DNA from: Candidatus Saccharibacteria bacterium RIFCSPHIGHO2_12_FULL_47_16b
GTDB lineage: Bacteria > Patescibacteriota > Saccharimonadia > Saccharimonadales > UBA10212
DNA length: 41,291 nt
NCBI GenBank assembly: GCA_001790525.1
Contig: MGCU01000029.1
Location: 3,921-45,211 of the forward strand
Reading direction: 5' to 3'
The position numbers and the translations under genes were made by a program. This document shows positions 26,878-35,530 of this stretch, one piece after another (the first letter of the stretch is position 1; each line of letters starts with the position of its first letter). The notes beneath the pieces are model-generated. The model was given only the letters and a program-made list of their open reading frames with translations, did not search any database and was not told where the DNA came from.

Positions 26878-28056
26878 TTAAAAAAACCGTCGGACATCGA
26901 CAACTGTTATTAATACCGCGAGCAGCAGGATTAAGGTAATTCCAATACCATTAATCAACTCTTCGGCACCGGCCGATAACCGGATTCGTAGAGCCCGGGT
27001 GGCACTAATAATAAACAGTCGGCCGCCGTCCAGCGCCGGAATTGGCAATATGTTTATAAAGGCTAAAGATAGCGAAATAATGGACACAAACATCAGCAAG
27101 AAATTAAGCCCGAGCGAACCGCTATTCCAGATAGCTACCATAATTGCCACCGGGCCGCCGACTTGCGAACTGGCTTGGGTCTGCCCCTTTTGGCGAGCCG
27201 TCTCATTGCCAGTTACCAGACCGGCAATGGTTGAGCCTAAACCTTCCACGGCATGCCATAAGCCTTTAGCTGTCAAAACCATCAGCTGATTGGTAAAGCC
27301 AACCGCCACAATCGGCGCGCTCCAGGTGTAGCGAACAACCTCTAGGCTGGTTGGTGCTATACCAAGATAAGGTTTGTCAGTTCCGGAACCCTGCATTGCT
27401 TCGCTTGGGCTAAGCAACTTAGCTTGAACTTTTTGCTCTTGGCCACTGCGTTTTAAAGTAATAGTAACCGTTTGGCCGGCAAAATGGGTGGTGGCTGCTT
27501 TTAAATCTTGGGCATTTTTAATCGTTCGACTTTCGCTATCTGTCGAGATAGTTTCGAGGATATCGCGCTCTTTTAAGCCGGCGGACTGGGCCGGCGAATC
27601 GGCCACTACGTAATAAACCATGGCTTGAGAGCTAACCAGCCGCTCGTCGCTTTTAACCGTAAATTGGGCTTGGCCGACGGTTTCTTGATTGATTAATTTA
27701 GGAATACCGATGAAGGCTAACAATGTCAGCAAAATTAAGCCGGCCAGTAAATTCATGACCACGCCAGCCAGCATAATTTTGGTTTTAGCGCCAAAACTGG
27801 CGGCGCCAAAGCTACCCTTCTCCCGGTCACTATCGTGTTCGCCTTTTAGCTTGACAAAACCACCAAGCGGTAGCCAGTTGAGACTAAGTAGCATGCCGGA
27901 CTTTGTCTTTTTGTCATAGGCTCGCGGCGGCAGTCCAAGGCCAAATTCTTCAACTTCTACACCGCTGCGGCGAGCGGCCAGATAATGACCCCACTCGTGA
28001 ACTAAAATCAGGCCGATAAATAAAATAAAGCCCAAAATGGCAATAAAGATCTGCAT
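26878..28056 (-). CDS. rseP: RIP metalloprotease RseP/site-2 protease
   Basis: LVHEWGHYLAARRSGVEVEEFGLGLPPR; PDZ DSPAQSAGLKERDILETI; NILPIPALDGGRLF. Confidence 0.96.
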   Translation of the reverse strand: MQIFIAILGFILFIGLILVHEWGHYLAARRSGVEVEEFGLGLPPRAYDKKTKSGMLLSLNWLPLGGFVKLKGEHDSDREKGSFGAASFGAKTKIMLAGVVMNLLAGLILLTLLAFIGIPKLINQETVGQAQFTVKSDERLVSSQAMVYYVVADSPAQSAGLKERDILETISTDSESRTIKNAQDLKAATTHFAGQTVTITLKRSGQEQKVQAKLLSPSEAMQGSGTDKPYLGIAPTSLEVVRYTWSAPIVAVGFTNQLMVLTAKGLWHAVEGLGSTIAGLVTGNETARQKGQTQASSQVGGPVAIMVAIWNSGSLGLNFLLMFVSIISLSLAFINILPIPALDGGRLFIISATRALRIRLSAGAEELINGIGITLILLLAVLITVVDVRRFF

Positions 28057-28069
28057 ACAGCTAAGTATA

Positions 28070-28147
28070 GAGGGTCGAGGGTCGAGGGTCGAGGGTCGAG
28101 GGTCGAGGGTCGAAACTATACCCTACACCCTATCCCCTAGACCCTAA
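28070..28147. repeat. Paired heptamer array: six exact GAGGGTC units opposed by degenerate ACCCTAN units
   Basis: gagggtc x6 at 28070-28111; accctac|accctat|cccctag|accctaa at 28120-28147. Confidence 0.95.
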
Positions 28148-28148
28148 T

Positions 28149-28712
28149 TTAGACTGTCAAAATTTCCTGTTCTTTGGTTTTAGTCATCGCTTCGATATTT
28201 TCTTTATGTTTGGCGACAAGTTCGTCAATTTGTTTTTCAAAATGAAGTCGTTCGTCTTTACCAATTTGCTTGGCTTTCTCGGCCTGCTCGCCCTTACGTA
28301 AGGCCTCGTGTCTGGCCTGACGAGCCGCTACCAAACAGTCTTCGGACTTTTGATGCAAAACCTTGACCATGGCTTGGCGGTTTTCGCTGGTCATTGGCGG
28401 CAGGACTATCCGGACAACTCGTCCATCGTCAGTTGGTGAGAGACCGAGAGATTTATCATCACGAATAGCGTTAGCAATCGCCTGCAAATTATCAACATCA
28501 AAAGGTGTAATTTGGAGCGATTGTGGTTCGGGAGCCAGTATCGAAGCCACAGCTTTAAGAGGCATGGGCTGGCCGTAGGCATCAACCGTCACACCGTCGA
28601 GCATGGACGGATGAGCCCGGCCGGTCCGAAGTTTGGATAATTCGTCCTTAAAATGGTCCGTCGCTCTATCCAGCTTGGATTTAACTTCAGCAGTTACTTG
28701 AGTCGGGTTCAT
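28149..28712 (-). CDS. frr: Ribosome recycling factor
   Basis: FKDELSKLRTGRAHPSMLDGVTVDAYGQPMPLKAVASILAPEPQSLQITPFD; overlaps tsf by ATGA. Confidence 0.97.
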   Translation of the reverse strand: MNPTQVTAEVKSKLDRATDHFKDELSKLRTGRAHPSMLDGVTVDAYGQPMPLKAVASILAPEPQSLQITPFDVDNLQAIANAIRDDKSLGLSPTDDGRVVRIVLPPMTSENRQAMVKVLHQKSEDCLVAARQARHEALRKGEQAEKAKQIGKDERLHFEKQIDELVAKHKENIEAMTKTKEQEILTV

Positions 28713-29185
28713 TTTTTAGCCTGATCAACTTCACCCAAAACTAGACGGGAAAAGCGCTTAACGACGATGTTTTCGCCGAGTTTGGCAATGTGTTCCTTGA
28801 TCAAATCGCCGACGATAATCTCGAGGTTTTTGATATAGGGTTCTTTTAGCAGAGCCTCAACATCCTCGCTCTCGCTGGCGGCAATTTGCAGACAGATATC
28901 TTTAACCAACTCTTTAAATTCATCGGTTCGGGCCACAAAATCGGTTTCACAATTAACTTCCACCACTACACCGATCCGGCCGTCATGAGAGTATGTACCA
29001 ATCAGACCAGCCCGAGCTTCTCGTTCGGCCCTTTTGGCGGCTTTGGTCAAGCCTTTTTGACGCATGGCGGCCAGGGCTTTATCAAAATCACCACCAGCCT
29101 CAACTAGCGCTGCTTTAGCATCAGTGATGCCTACGCCAGTAAGTTCTCGGAGCCTTTTTACCTTATTTATATCAACCTTCGCCAT
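28709..29185 (-). CDS. tsf: Elongation factor Ts (short form, 158 aa)
   Basis: VKRLRELTGVGITDAKAALVEAGGDFDKALAAMRQKGLTKAAKRAEREARAGLIGTYSHDGRIGVVVEVNCETDFVARTDEF. Confidence 0.96.
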   Translation of the reverse strand: MAKVDINKVKRLRELTGVGITDAKAALVEAGGDFDKALAAMRQKGLTKAAKRAEREARAGLIGTYSHDGRIGVVVEVNCETDFVARTDEFKELVKDICLQIAASESEDVEALLKEPYIKNLEIIVGDLIKEHIAKLGENIVVKRFSRLVLGEVDQAKK

Positions 29186-29189
29186 ATCT

Positions 29190-29996
29190 CTAGCCTATAC
29201 CTTTTACCGGTCCAGTTACAGCCTCTGGCTCTGGTTTAGCTGATTCTTTTTTGAGTCGAGCATCGGTTTTAACCTCTTTTAATTCGTCCTTGGCAGGCTT
29301 TTTGGTTTTGGCTTTACCGGCTTCGATGGCCGATTTAACATAATCTAAGATCAAATTGATTGTCTTGGTGGCATCATCGTTACACGGTACCGGATAGGTA
29401 GCTAAAGTTGGATCAACATTACTATCGGCCAGTCCAATGACTGGAATCTTTAATTTATGGGCTTCGCGCACAGCGATATTGTCATTTAACATATCGACCA
29501 CAAAAATCGCGCCCGGCTGGGCCTGCAGGTTCTTAATACCGCCATAAAGCTTGTTCATGGCTTTAATTTCTTCGCCGTAGCGCTGGACTTCCAATTTGGA
29601 ATAACGGGCCTCGAGTTCTCCGCCAGCCATTCGGTTCTCCAGATCAACCAGATATTTAATCCGAGCGCCAATGGTGGCTTGATTAGTCAACATTCCACCT
29701 AGCCAGCGTTCGTTAACGTATGGCATGCCTGTAGCTTCGGCAACCTCTTTAATTTTGTCGCGAGCCTGGCGCTTGGTGCTGACAAGTAATATCTGCTTAC
29801 CATCAGATGAGGTTTTTTCCAAAAAGTCTAGGGCTTGCTCCAGCGCCGGCACAGTTTTGGTCAAATCAATAATATGGTTACCATCGCGGACACTATGAAT
29901 GTAAGGCGCCATTTTTGGATGCCAACGGCTTGAGCTGTGGCCAAAATGGGCACCGGCTTCTAAAAGCTTCTTTATATCAACGCCGAACTTCGACAA
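29190..29996 (-). CDS. rpsB: 30S ribosomal protein uS2
   Basis: LLEAGAHFGHSSSRWHPKMAPYIHSVRDGNHIIDLTKT; VNERWLGGMLTNQATI; TTG start with SD AAGGA. Confidence 0.97.
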   Translation of the reverse strand: MSKFGVDIKKLLEAGAHFGHSSSRWHPKMAPYIHSVRDGNHIIDLTKTVPALEQALDFLEKTSSDGKQILLVSTKRQARDKIKEVAEATGMPYVNERWLGGMLTNQATIGARIKYLVDLENRMAGGELEARYSKLEVQRYGEEIKAMNKLYGGIKNLQAQPGAIFVVDMLNDNIAVREAHKLKIPVIGLADSNVDPTLATYPVPCNDDATKTINLILDYVKSAIEAGKAKTKKPAKDELKEVKTDARLKKESAKPEPEAVTGPVKGIG

Positions 29997-30141
29997 GTAT
30001 TAATCCTTCCTTGCTTTGCGAGGTTTCCCGACTGACCCTGCACGGAATCTTTCGAGAGGATTATCTATCCCCGCTGTTTAATTTTAGTGTTCATATTTTA
30101 CGGTTGTTTTAATAAATATTCAAGTTAAAATATAGGCTCCA

Positions 30142-30399
30142 ATGAGCTCGCGTAAACCAAGATACGACGCTTGGAGTATGATAACTACTCAGGCAGCCAT
30201 CGACTTAGTGGAGTCTAATGGTTCTCTTATCCCCGGCGAAGCCGTCTGGGATCGATTAGAGAAAAGGGGTCTTGATCCTGCGCGACTTGCTGGAGAATCT
30301 TTGCAGCTCTTTAACATTTTAGGGAATATAGCTCTAGTCAAAGCAGACATATTAAGAGAAGATATCGCCAAAAGACGTCAGCTGCTGCGAGCAGCTTAA
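30142..30399 (+). CDS. Hypothetical small protein (85 aa) upstream of rpmE
   Basis: MSSRKPRYDAWSMITTQAAIDLVESNGSLIPGEAVWDRLEKRGLDPARLAGESLQLFNILGNIALVKADILRED...; no family recognised. Confidence 0.6.
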   Translation: MSSRKPRYDAWSMITTQAAIDLVESNGSLIPGEAVWDRLEKRGLDPARLAGESLQLFNILGNIALVKADILREDIAKRRQLLRAA

Positions 30400-30425
30400 G
30401 AATTGAAGTTTAGGAGTAAAAAGGC

Positions 30426-30431
30426 TATACT
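30426..30431 (+). promoter_or_regulatory. -10-like TATACT 9 nt upstream of the rpmE ATG (leaderless-type)
   Basis: TATACT-TATCTGCCT-ATG. Confidence 0.5.
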
Positions 30432-30440
30432 TATCTGCCT

Positions 30441-30797
30441 ATGAGGAAGGATATTCACCCTAAAAATTACCGTCCGGTTGTTTTTCAGGACACCAATGAC
30501 AACACGACCTTTTTGACCCGTTCAACCGCTCAAACTGAAGAGACCATAACTTTAGATGGCGTTGAGTATCCATTGGTCAAGGTCCACATCAGCTCTAGCT
30601 CACATCCCTTCTTCACGGGTCAGGAAAAATTGGTTGATATCGAGGGTCGGGTTGACAAGTTCAAAGCCCGCCGCGAAGCTGCCGAAAAAGCACGCGCCGC
30701 GCGGGTTGCCAAAGCCGCGAAGCCAAAAAGCCCAAAGCCTAAAGCTAAAAGTCAGAAGCTTGGCGCCAAAACCGCCAAACCCGTCGCTAGCGAATAG
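30441..30797 (+). CDS. rpmE: 50S ribosomal protein bL31 type B with basic Lys/Ala-rich C-terminal tail
   Basis: [77 protein letters not shown]. Confidence 0.95.
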   Translation: MRKDIHPKNYRPVVFQDTNDNTTFLTRSTAQTEETITLDGVEYPLVKVHISSSSHPFFTGQEKLVDIEGRVDKFKARREAAEKARAARVAKAAKPKSPKPKAKSQKLGAKTAKPVASE

Positions 30798-30809
30798 CTA
30801 ATTAGTTTA

Positions 30810-30842
30810 AACCGCCTCTTGCTATGCAAGTTTCAGGCGGTT
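30810..30842 (+). terminator. Rho-independent-type terminator after rpmE
   Basis: AACCGCC ... GGCGGTT followed by CTTTTATA; inner CTTGCTATGCAAG. Confidence 0.7.
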
Positions 30843-30865
30843 CTTTTATATACTGGAGATGAGTT

Positions 30866-31924
30866 ATGGATTCTAAAGAGAAAAATCTAAGGGAGGAATT
30901 TACCAACTTGCAGACAAAGTTGCAAGATTCTGCTATCTATGGCTCGAAGGATTATCCGGCTTTGGCGCGGCGGCAGGCCGAACTGCAGCAGATTATTAGT
31001 TTGTTCGATGAAAAAAAACAACTTGAGTCTCAAGTTGAACAAACCAAGCATATGGTCTCACTTAATGACGCCGAGCTGGCAGAACTGGCTAAAACCGAGC
31101 AGGCTGAGCTGGAAGCCAAAATAATCGAAAATGAGGAGAAACTGACAGAGGTTCTGCTGCCAAAAGACCCTAACGATGAGCGTGATGCGATTGTTGAAAT
31201 TCGGGCAGCTGCCGGCGGCGACGAAGCCAGCTTGTTTGCCGGCGATCTGTACCGCATGTACCTTCGCTGGTGCGAAAATCATGGTTTTAAAACCGAACTA
31301 TTAAGCGAAAGTCCGTCAGAAGCCGGCGGTTTTAAGGAAATCATATTTGCGGTTCGGGGCGAAAATACCTATCAAAAGTTGAAATTTGAAGCCGGCGTCC
31401 ACCGCGTCCAGCGCGTACCTGTAACAGAAAGTAGCGGGCGGATTCATACCAGCACCGTCACCGTCGCCGTTTTGCCGGAAGCCGAAGAAGCCGATATCAA
31501 AATCCAGCCCGAAGAAATTAGAGTCGATGTATTCCGTTCTAGCGGGCCGGGTGGTCAAAGTGTTAATACTACCGATTCAGCCGTCCGTATCACCCACCTA
31601 CCAACTAATTTAGTGGTGACATCCCAAGACGAAAAAAGTCAGATTAAAAATAAAGCCAAGGCCATGAGCGTGCTACGCAGCCGCCTGTTGCAGGCCAAAA
31701 TTGACGAGGAGCACAAACATCTTTCTACCGCCCGTCGAGCACTTATCGGTTCTGGCGACCGTAGCGAAAAAATCCGCACTTATAATTTTCCGCAGGATCG
31801 CATCACCGACCATCGTATCGGTTATTCGCGCAGTAATTTGCCAGGCGCGCTCAATGGCGGCATCGACGACTTGATTGAGAAACTCCAAGCCAAAGAACTA
31901 GAACTAAAACGAGGCGAGCAATAA
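30866..31924 (+). CDS. prfA: Peptide chain release factor 1
   Basis: [68 protein letters not shown]. Confidence 0.97.
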   Translation: MDSKEKNLREEFTNLQTKLQDSAIYGSKDYPALARRQAELQQIISLFDEKKQLESQVEQTKHMVSLNDAELAELAKTEQAELEAKIIENEEKLTEVLLPKDPNDERDAIVEIRAAAGGDEASLFAGDLYRMYLRWCENHGFKTELLSESPSEAGGFKEIIFAVRGENTYQKLKFEAGVHRVQRVPVTESSGRIHTSTVTVAVLPEAEEADIKIQPEEIRVDVFRSSGPGGQSVNTTDSAVRITHLPTNLVVTSQDEKSQIKNKAKAMSVLRSRLLQAKIDEEHKHLSTARRALIGSGDRSEKIRTYNFPQDRITDHRIGYSRSNLPGALNGGIDDLIEKLQAKELELKRGEQ

Positions 31925-31930
31925 GATGCA

Positions 31931-32021
31931 TTTTACCTTTTACCATTAGCCGTTTACCATAGAAAACGGAAAACGGATCATGGAGAACGCAATGAAAACG
32001 GAAAACGGAAAACGGAAAACG
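31931..32021. repeat. Heptamer array (GAAAACG) over the 5' end of the P-loop kinase gene, with an opposed arm
   Basis: ttttacc|ttttacc|attagcc|gtttacc (31931-31958); gaaaacg x2 (31962-31975); gaaaacg x4 (31994-32021). Confidence 0.92.
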
Positions 32022-32534
32022 GTCGGAAGGTACTTGATTACCGGTGTGGCCGGCAGCGGCAAATCGACTATTGCCTACGAGTTAAGCCGGCGCGGTTATG
32101 CGGCCTATGATACCGATGCCGGCTTCAGTTATTACGCCAATAAACAGACCGGCCAAAAAGTGACCCGCCCGCTGCATCCAACTTTGGAATGGTACGACAA
32201 GCACGAGCGGGTGTTTGATGAAAAAGTACTGCAAAACCTATTCAAAAAGCATCAGGACGAAGATTTATTGATTTGTTCTATAACGGCCAATCAAAAGAAA
32301 TACTACCCACAGTTCGACAAAATTTTTCTACTGACGGCTGACGATGAACTACTGGCCCATCGACTGCAAACCCGGACAACCAGCCATTTTGGCAAACATC
32401 CGGTTGATTTCCACCGTGTTTTTGCCGGTAAACAAGCCTGGGAAAATGAAGTCCGAGCCGCCGGCGCTTTCGAAATCGATTCCTCAAAACCAATTAAAAA
32501 GGTTGTTGATCAGATTCTTAAACAACTTAAATGA
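31980..32534 (+). CDS. P-loop nucleoside/shikimate-type kinase-like ATPase
   Basis: GRYLITGVAGSGKSTIAYELSRRGYAAYDTDAGF; the N-terminal MENAMKTENGKRKTV is repeat-encoded; stop overlaps the prmC ATG. Confidence 0.82.
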   Translation: MENAMKTENGKRKTVGRYLITGVAGSGKSTIAYELSRRGYAAYDTDAGFSYYANKQTGQKVTRPLHPTLEWYDKHERVFDEKVLQNLFKKHQDEDLLICSITANQKKYYPQFDKIFLLTADDELLAHRLQTRTTSHFGKHPVDFHRVFAGKQAWENEVRAAGAFEIDSSKPIKKVVDQILKQLK

Positions 32535-33364
32535 CAATTAAAGGCTGGCTAGCCCAAGCCGAGGCTAAGCTTAAGCTGGCTGATATTGGTACAGCACGGC
32601 TTGATGTTCTGATATTGCTGGAAGACGAAACCGGCAAGGACCGATCCTGGTTACTGGCCCACCCCGAAACTGTCTTACAAGGACCGTCCTTGAAGAGGTT
32701 GGATAAAAAAATTAAGCGGCGGGCTAAGCATGAGCCGCTGGCTTATATTCGTGGTTTTACGGAATTCTATGGTCGAAAATTCAAAGTCAACAAGCACGTT
32801 TTAGAACCCCGTCCCGAATCGGAAACGATGGTCGAGCTATTGCTCGACCTAGTAGACAGTAGACAGCAGGCAGTAGACAGTAGTTTACAGATTGTGGATG
32901 TGGGGACTGGGAGTGGGGCCTTGGCCATTACAACCAAGCTGGAGATTTCGGAGGCTGAAGTCATTGCCACTGACATTGATCCAAACTGTTTGGCGGTTGC
33001 CCATCAAAACGCTAAAGACCACGGCGTCAAAATCAAATTCCTCCAAGGCAACCTTTTCGTACCCCTCTACTCCCTACTCACTACACCCTACACCCTAATT
33101 TGCAACCTGCCTTATGTGCCTGATAAATGGCGAATTAATAAGGCCGCGGCGCGCGAGCCGAAAAAGGCTATTTTCGGCGGTCCTGACGGCCTTGACATTT
33201 ACCGCCGGCTTTTTGAACAACTCTCCAAAACGCCACAAAAAGCGGATTTCATACTTACTGAATCACTGCCGCCACAGCACGAAAAACTCGTCAAAATCGC
33301 TAAATCAACCGGCTATAAACTAAAACAAAACTCAGATCTAGTTCAATTATTTGAGCTGCTCTAG
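32531..33364 (+). CDS. prmC: Peptide chain release factor N5-glutamine methyltransferase
   Basis: EPLAYIRGFTEFYGRKFKVNKHVLEPRPESETMVELLLDL, IVDVGTGSGALAITTKLE, CNLPYVPD; downstream of prfA. Confidence 0.93.
   Translation: MTIKGWLAQAEAKLKLADIGTARLDVLILLEDETGKDRSWLLAHPETVLQGPSLKRLDKKIKRRAKHEPLAYIRGFTEFYGRKFKVNKHVLEPRPESETMVELLLDLVDSRQQAVDSSLQIVDVGTGSGALAITTKLEISEAEVIATDIDPNCLAVAHQNAKDHGVKIKFLQGNLFVPLYSLLTTPYTLICNLPYVPDKWRINKAAAREPKKAIFGGPDGLDIYRRLFEQLSKTPQKADFILTESLPPQHEKLVKIAKSTGYKLKQNSDLVQLFELL
32851..32885. repeat. Intragenic heptamer array (AGTAGAC) in prmC
   Basis: agtagac|agtagac|agcaggc|agtagac|agtagtt, encoding VDSRQQAVDSS. Confidence 0.9.
33068..33095. repeat. Second intragenic heptamer array (TACACCC) in prmC
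   Basis: tactccc|tactcac|tacaccc|tacaccc, encoding YSLLTTPYT just before the NLPY motif. Confidence 0.85.
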
Positions 33365-33368
33365 TTTA

Positions 33369-33409
33369 CATTTTTGTAAAAAATCGCAGTGCAGTTTTTT
33401 ACAAAAATG
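33369..33409. terminator. Perfect 15-bp A/T-rich inverted repeat between convergent prmC and htrA-like genes
   Basis: CATTTTTGTAAAAAA (33369-33383), 11-nt loop, TTTTTTACAAAAATG (33395-33409). Confidence 0.75.
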
Positions 33410-33475
33410 AGAGGAGTAATATAGCTCTAGGCTGAAGCTTTTGGCTGTTAAGACAAAACGAAGCAGGAGCGTAGG

Positions 33476-34657
33476 TTACGATGATGGGGCGGCTTCCAAA
33501 GTAGCTTTCAGTGTGAGAGTTTGGCCGTCTCGGTTGACAGTCAGTTCAACTGTGTCGCCAACACTGTATTGACTCAAGATGGAAGTCAGGCTGTTTTTCT
33601 CGTCAATTGTTTTACCATCAATTTTGACAATGATGTCTTTTTCGCGCAAACCGGCCTTTTCTGCCGGACTGCCAGCCACAATCGATGGGCCACCTCTTGA
33701 CGGAACAATGTAAGCGCCTTGCTCGACATCCAGATTTAACTCATAAGCTATGTCCGGTGTCAGTGAAACATAACGGACGCCAAGAAACGGTTGTTCTAAT
33801 TTGCCTTTATTTAAAACAGTTTTAATTAGTCCTTTGATGTCATTGATTGGAATAGCAAAGCCAATGTTTTGAGCGCCGCCGGCAATGGCGGTGTTAATGC
33901 CAATTACCTCGCCGTTAATATTAACCAGCGGACCGCCGGAATTGCCTTCATTGATAGCAGCATCGGTCTGGAAAAGATCGGTCAGATTTTCTTGCGCTAA
34001 GCCAGAGGCATCACCGGCCGTTACATCACGGCCATAGCCCGAAATAATGCCCGAAGTTACGGTGTTTTGAAACTGGCCAAGGGCATTGCCTATCGCCACA
34101 ACCCGGTCTCCAACTTGAACTTTGGCCGAATCGCCCAGTTTGACAGGCACTAATTTCTTGCTCTTTAAGTCGCTTATTTTTAGAAAGGCTACGTCTAAAG
34201 AACTGCCCTCGGTAGTTCTTCCCAGAACTTGGACGTTGTCATACTGGGTTCCGTCGGCCAAAGTTACACTAACGCTCGATGTGCCGGCCGGCACCACGTG
34301 ACGGTTAGTGATAATGATGCCATCCTCCGAAATAACGAAGCCAGTGCCGGCAAAAGCTTCAGTTTGGGGCGAGACAAAACCAAAAATATCCGTGGCTTGG
34401 GACTGGCTTTCGACATTAATAGAAAGGACGCTTTGGCCGGTGTCTTTGGCAATTTGAGCGATTAGCTGGCTTTCGGAACTAACTACTCTGATTTGGGAAG
34501 CAGTATCGGCTGGGTTAGTATTGTCACCGGCTAGATTAGCGCCAATAACTCCGCCACCAAAACCAAGCAAGCCGCTAAAAAGGATTATTAACCAAGTCCT
34601 GATCTTGGCTAGGCTAGTTTTGGATCTATTTAAGGCTGCGCTCAAGTTTGGTCTCAA
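33476..34657 (-). CDS. HtrA/DegP-type trypsin-like serine protease with PDZ domain
   Basis: GTGFVISEDGIIITNRHVV, LDVAFLKI, TDAAINEGNSGGPLVNINGEVIGINTAI, PDZ AGSPAEKAGLREKDIIVKIDG. Confidence 0.97.
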   Translation of the reverse strand: MRPNLSAALNRSKTSLAKIRTWLIILFSGLLGFGGGVIGANLAGDNTNPADTASQIRVVSSESQLIAQIAKDTGQSVLSINVESQSQATDIFGFVSPQTEAFAGTGFVISEDGIIITNRHVVPAGTSSVSVTLADGTQYDNVQVLGRTTEGSSLDVAFLKISDLKSKKLVPVKLGDSAKVQVGDRVVAIGNALGQFQNTVTSGIISGYGRDVTAGDASGLAQENLTDLFQTDAAINEGNSGGPLVNINGEVIGINTAIAGGAQNIGFAIPINDIKGLIKTVLNKGKLEQPFLGVRYVSLTPDIAYELNLDVEQGAYIVPSRGGPSIVAGSPAEKAGLREKDIIVKIDGKTIDEKNSLTSILSQYSVGDTVELTVNRDGQTLTLKATLEAAPSS

Positions 34658-34728
34658 TTGTTCTTTCCTTTGACTACCTGAAAATTATACCAACCCCAAG
34701 AACCAATTATTTCAGCCCTCAAGTTCCT

Positions 34729-34770
34729 TGCTCTTTGCTCTTTGCTCTTTGTTCTTTGTTCATTGTTCTT
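34729..34770. repeat. Heptamer array (TGCTCTT/TGTTCTT), single arm, flush with a stop codon
   Basis: tgctctt x3|tgttctt|tgttcat|tgttctt; directly followed by the stop codon of 34770..35522. Confidence 0.93.
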
Positions 34771-35522
34771 TATATCGTTGTGCCCGACCAATCGGATAAG
34801 ACTATAACAATAACCAAAATGGCCACCATTAAAGCCAGCGCCTGTTTTTCAAACGACGACGTCAGCCTTTCGGTGGCGTCCATGTAGTATAGGGCGGCAA
34901 TACCATAACCAATTGTCGTTAAGATAATGATTATTTGAGCAACCAATCCGTAAAACAGCAGCCAGTGCCCAAGCACGAAAGCCAGTCCTGCCGAAAAATA
35001 GGCCCAAACATGCGCTAGCAGCGGCGCATGCGGCTCATCAAAACTGGTTAGATAATGGCGGGCGGCTAAATAGGTAATTACCCAGGTACCTGCCATTAGT
35101 AATAAGGTTGAGGCATCGCCGAACTTTAAGTATAAAACTGCCAAGCCAAGCAGTTGGCCGAACATGGCTTGGGCAGCAACATACAACACACCACTACGCG
35201 GTTTTAACCAGGTTAACCAAGCAATGTAAGCCAACATCCAAAAAAGCTGCCACCATTTGACGCTGGTAGTAGACATAAAAATTACAAACGAAATGCCGGC
35301 AATGGTATCTATGCCATTGGCTATAAAATTAGCCATCCAGTAGCGCGGCTTGACTGCCACAATCCGCCATTTGGCGATTAGAACCAGCAAGATAGCTAGC
35401 CCAACAAAATCAATCCGAACTAAAATGTAGGCAATAATTGGCAGAGCGGCAACTAGGGCCAGATGAATCGGGTGTGAGAAGCCGCGGATGGGCTTTATTT
35501 TATCGAGAAGAGCCGTTAGCAT
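34770..35522 (-). CDS. Hypothetical multi-TM membrane protein
   Basis: 250 aa with repeated hydrophobic helices; no family recognised. Confidence 0.7.
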   Translation of the reverse strand: MLTALLDKIKPIRGFSHPIHLALVAALPIIAYILVRIDFVGLAILLVLIAKWRIVAVKPRYWMANFIANGIDTIAGISFVIFMSTTSVKWWQLFWMLAYIAWLTWLKPRSGVLYVAAQAMFGQLLGLAVLYLKFGDASTLLLMAGTWVITYLAARHYLTSFDEPHAPLLAHVWAYFSAGLAFVLGHWLLFYGLVAQIIIILTTIGYGIAALYYMDATERLTSSFEKQALALMVAILVIVIVLSDWSGTTI

Positions 35523-35530
35523 GCCTACCC

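Noticed and set aside
28070-28147. Possible CRISPR array
   Set aside because: Units are 7 nt and contiguous with no unique spacers, and no cas genes are present in the window.
34648-34887. 79-aa plus-strand ORF containing SLLFALCSLFIVLYIVV
   Set aside because: It translates the TGCTCTT array and antisense of a membrane protein gene; not considered a real CDS.
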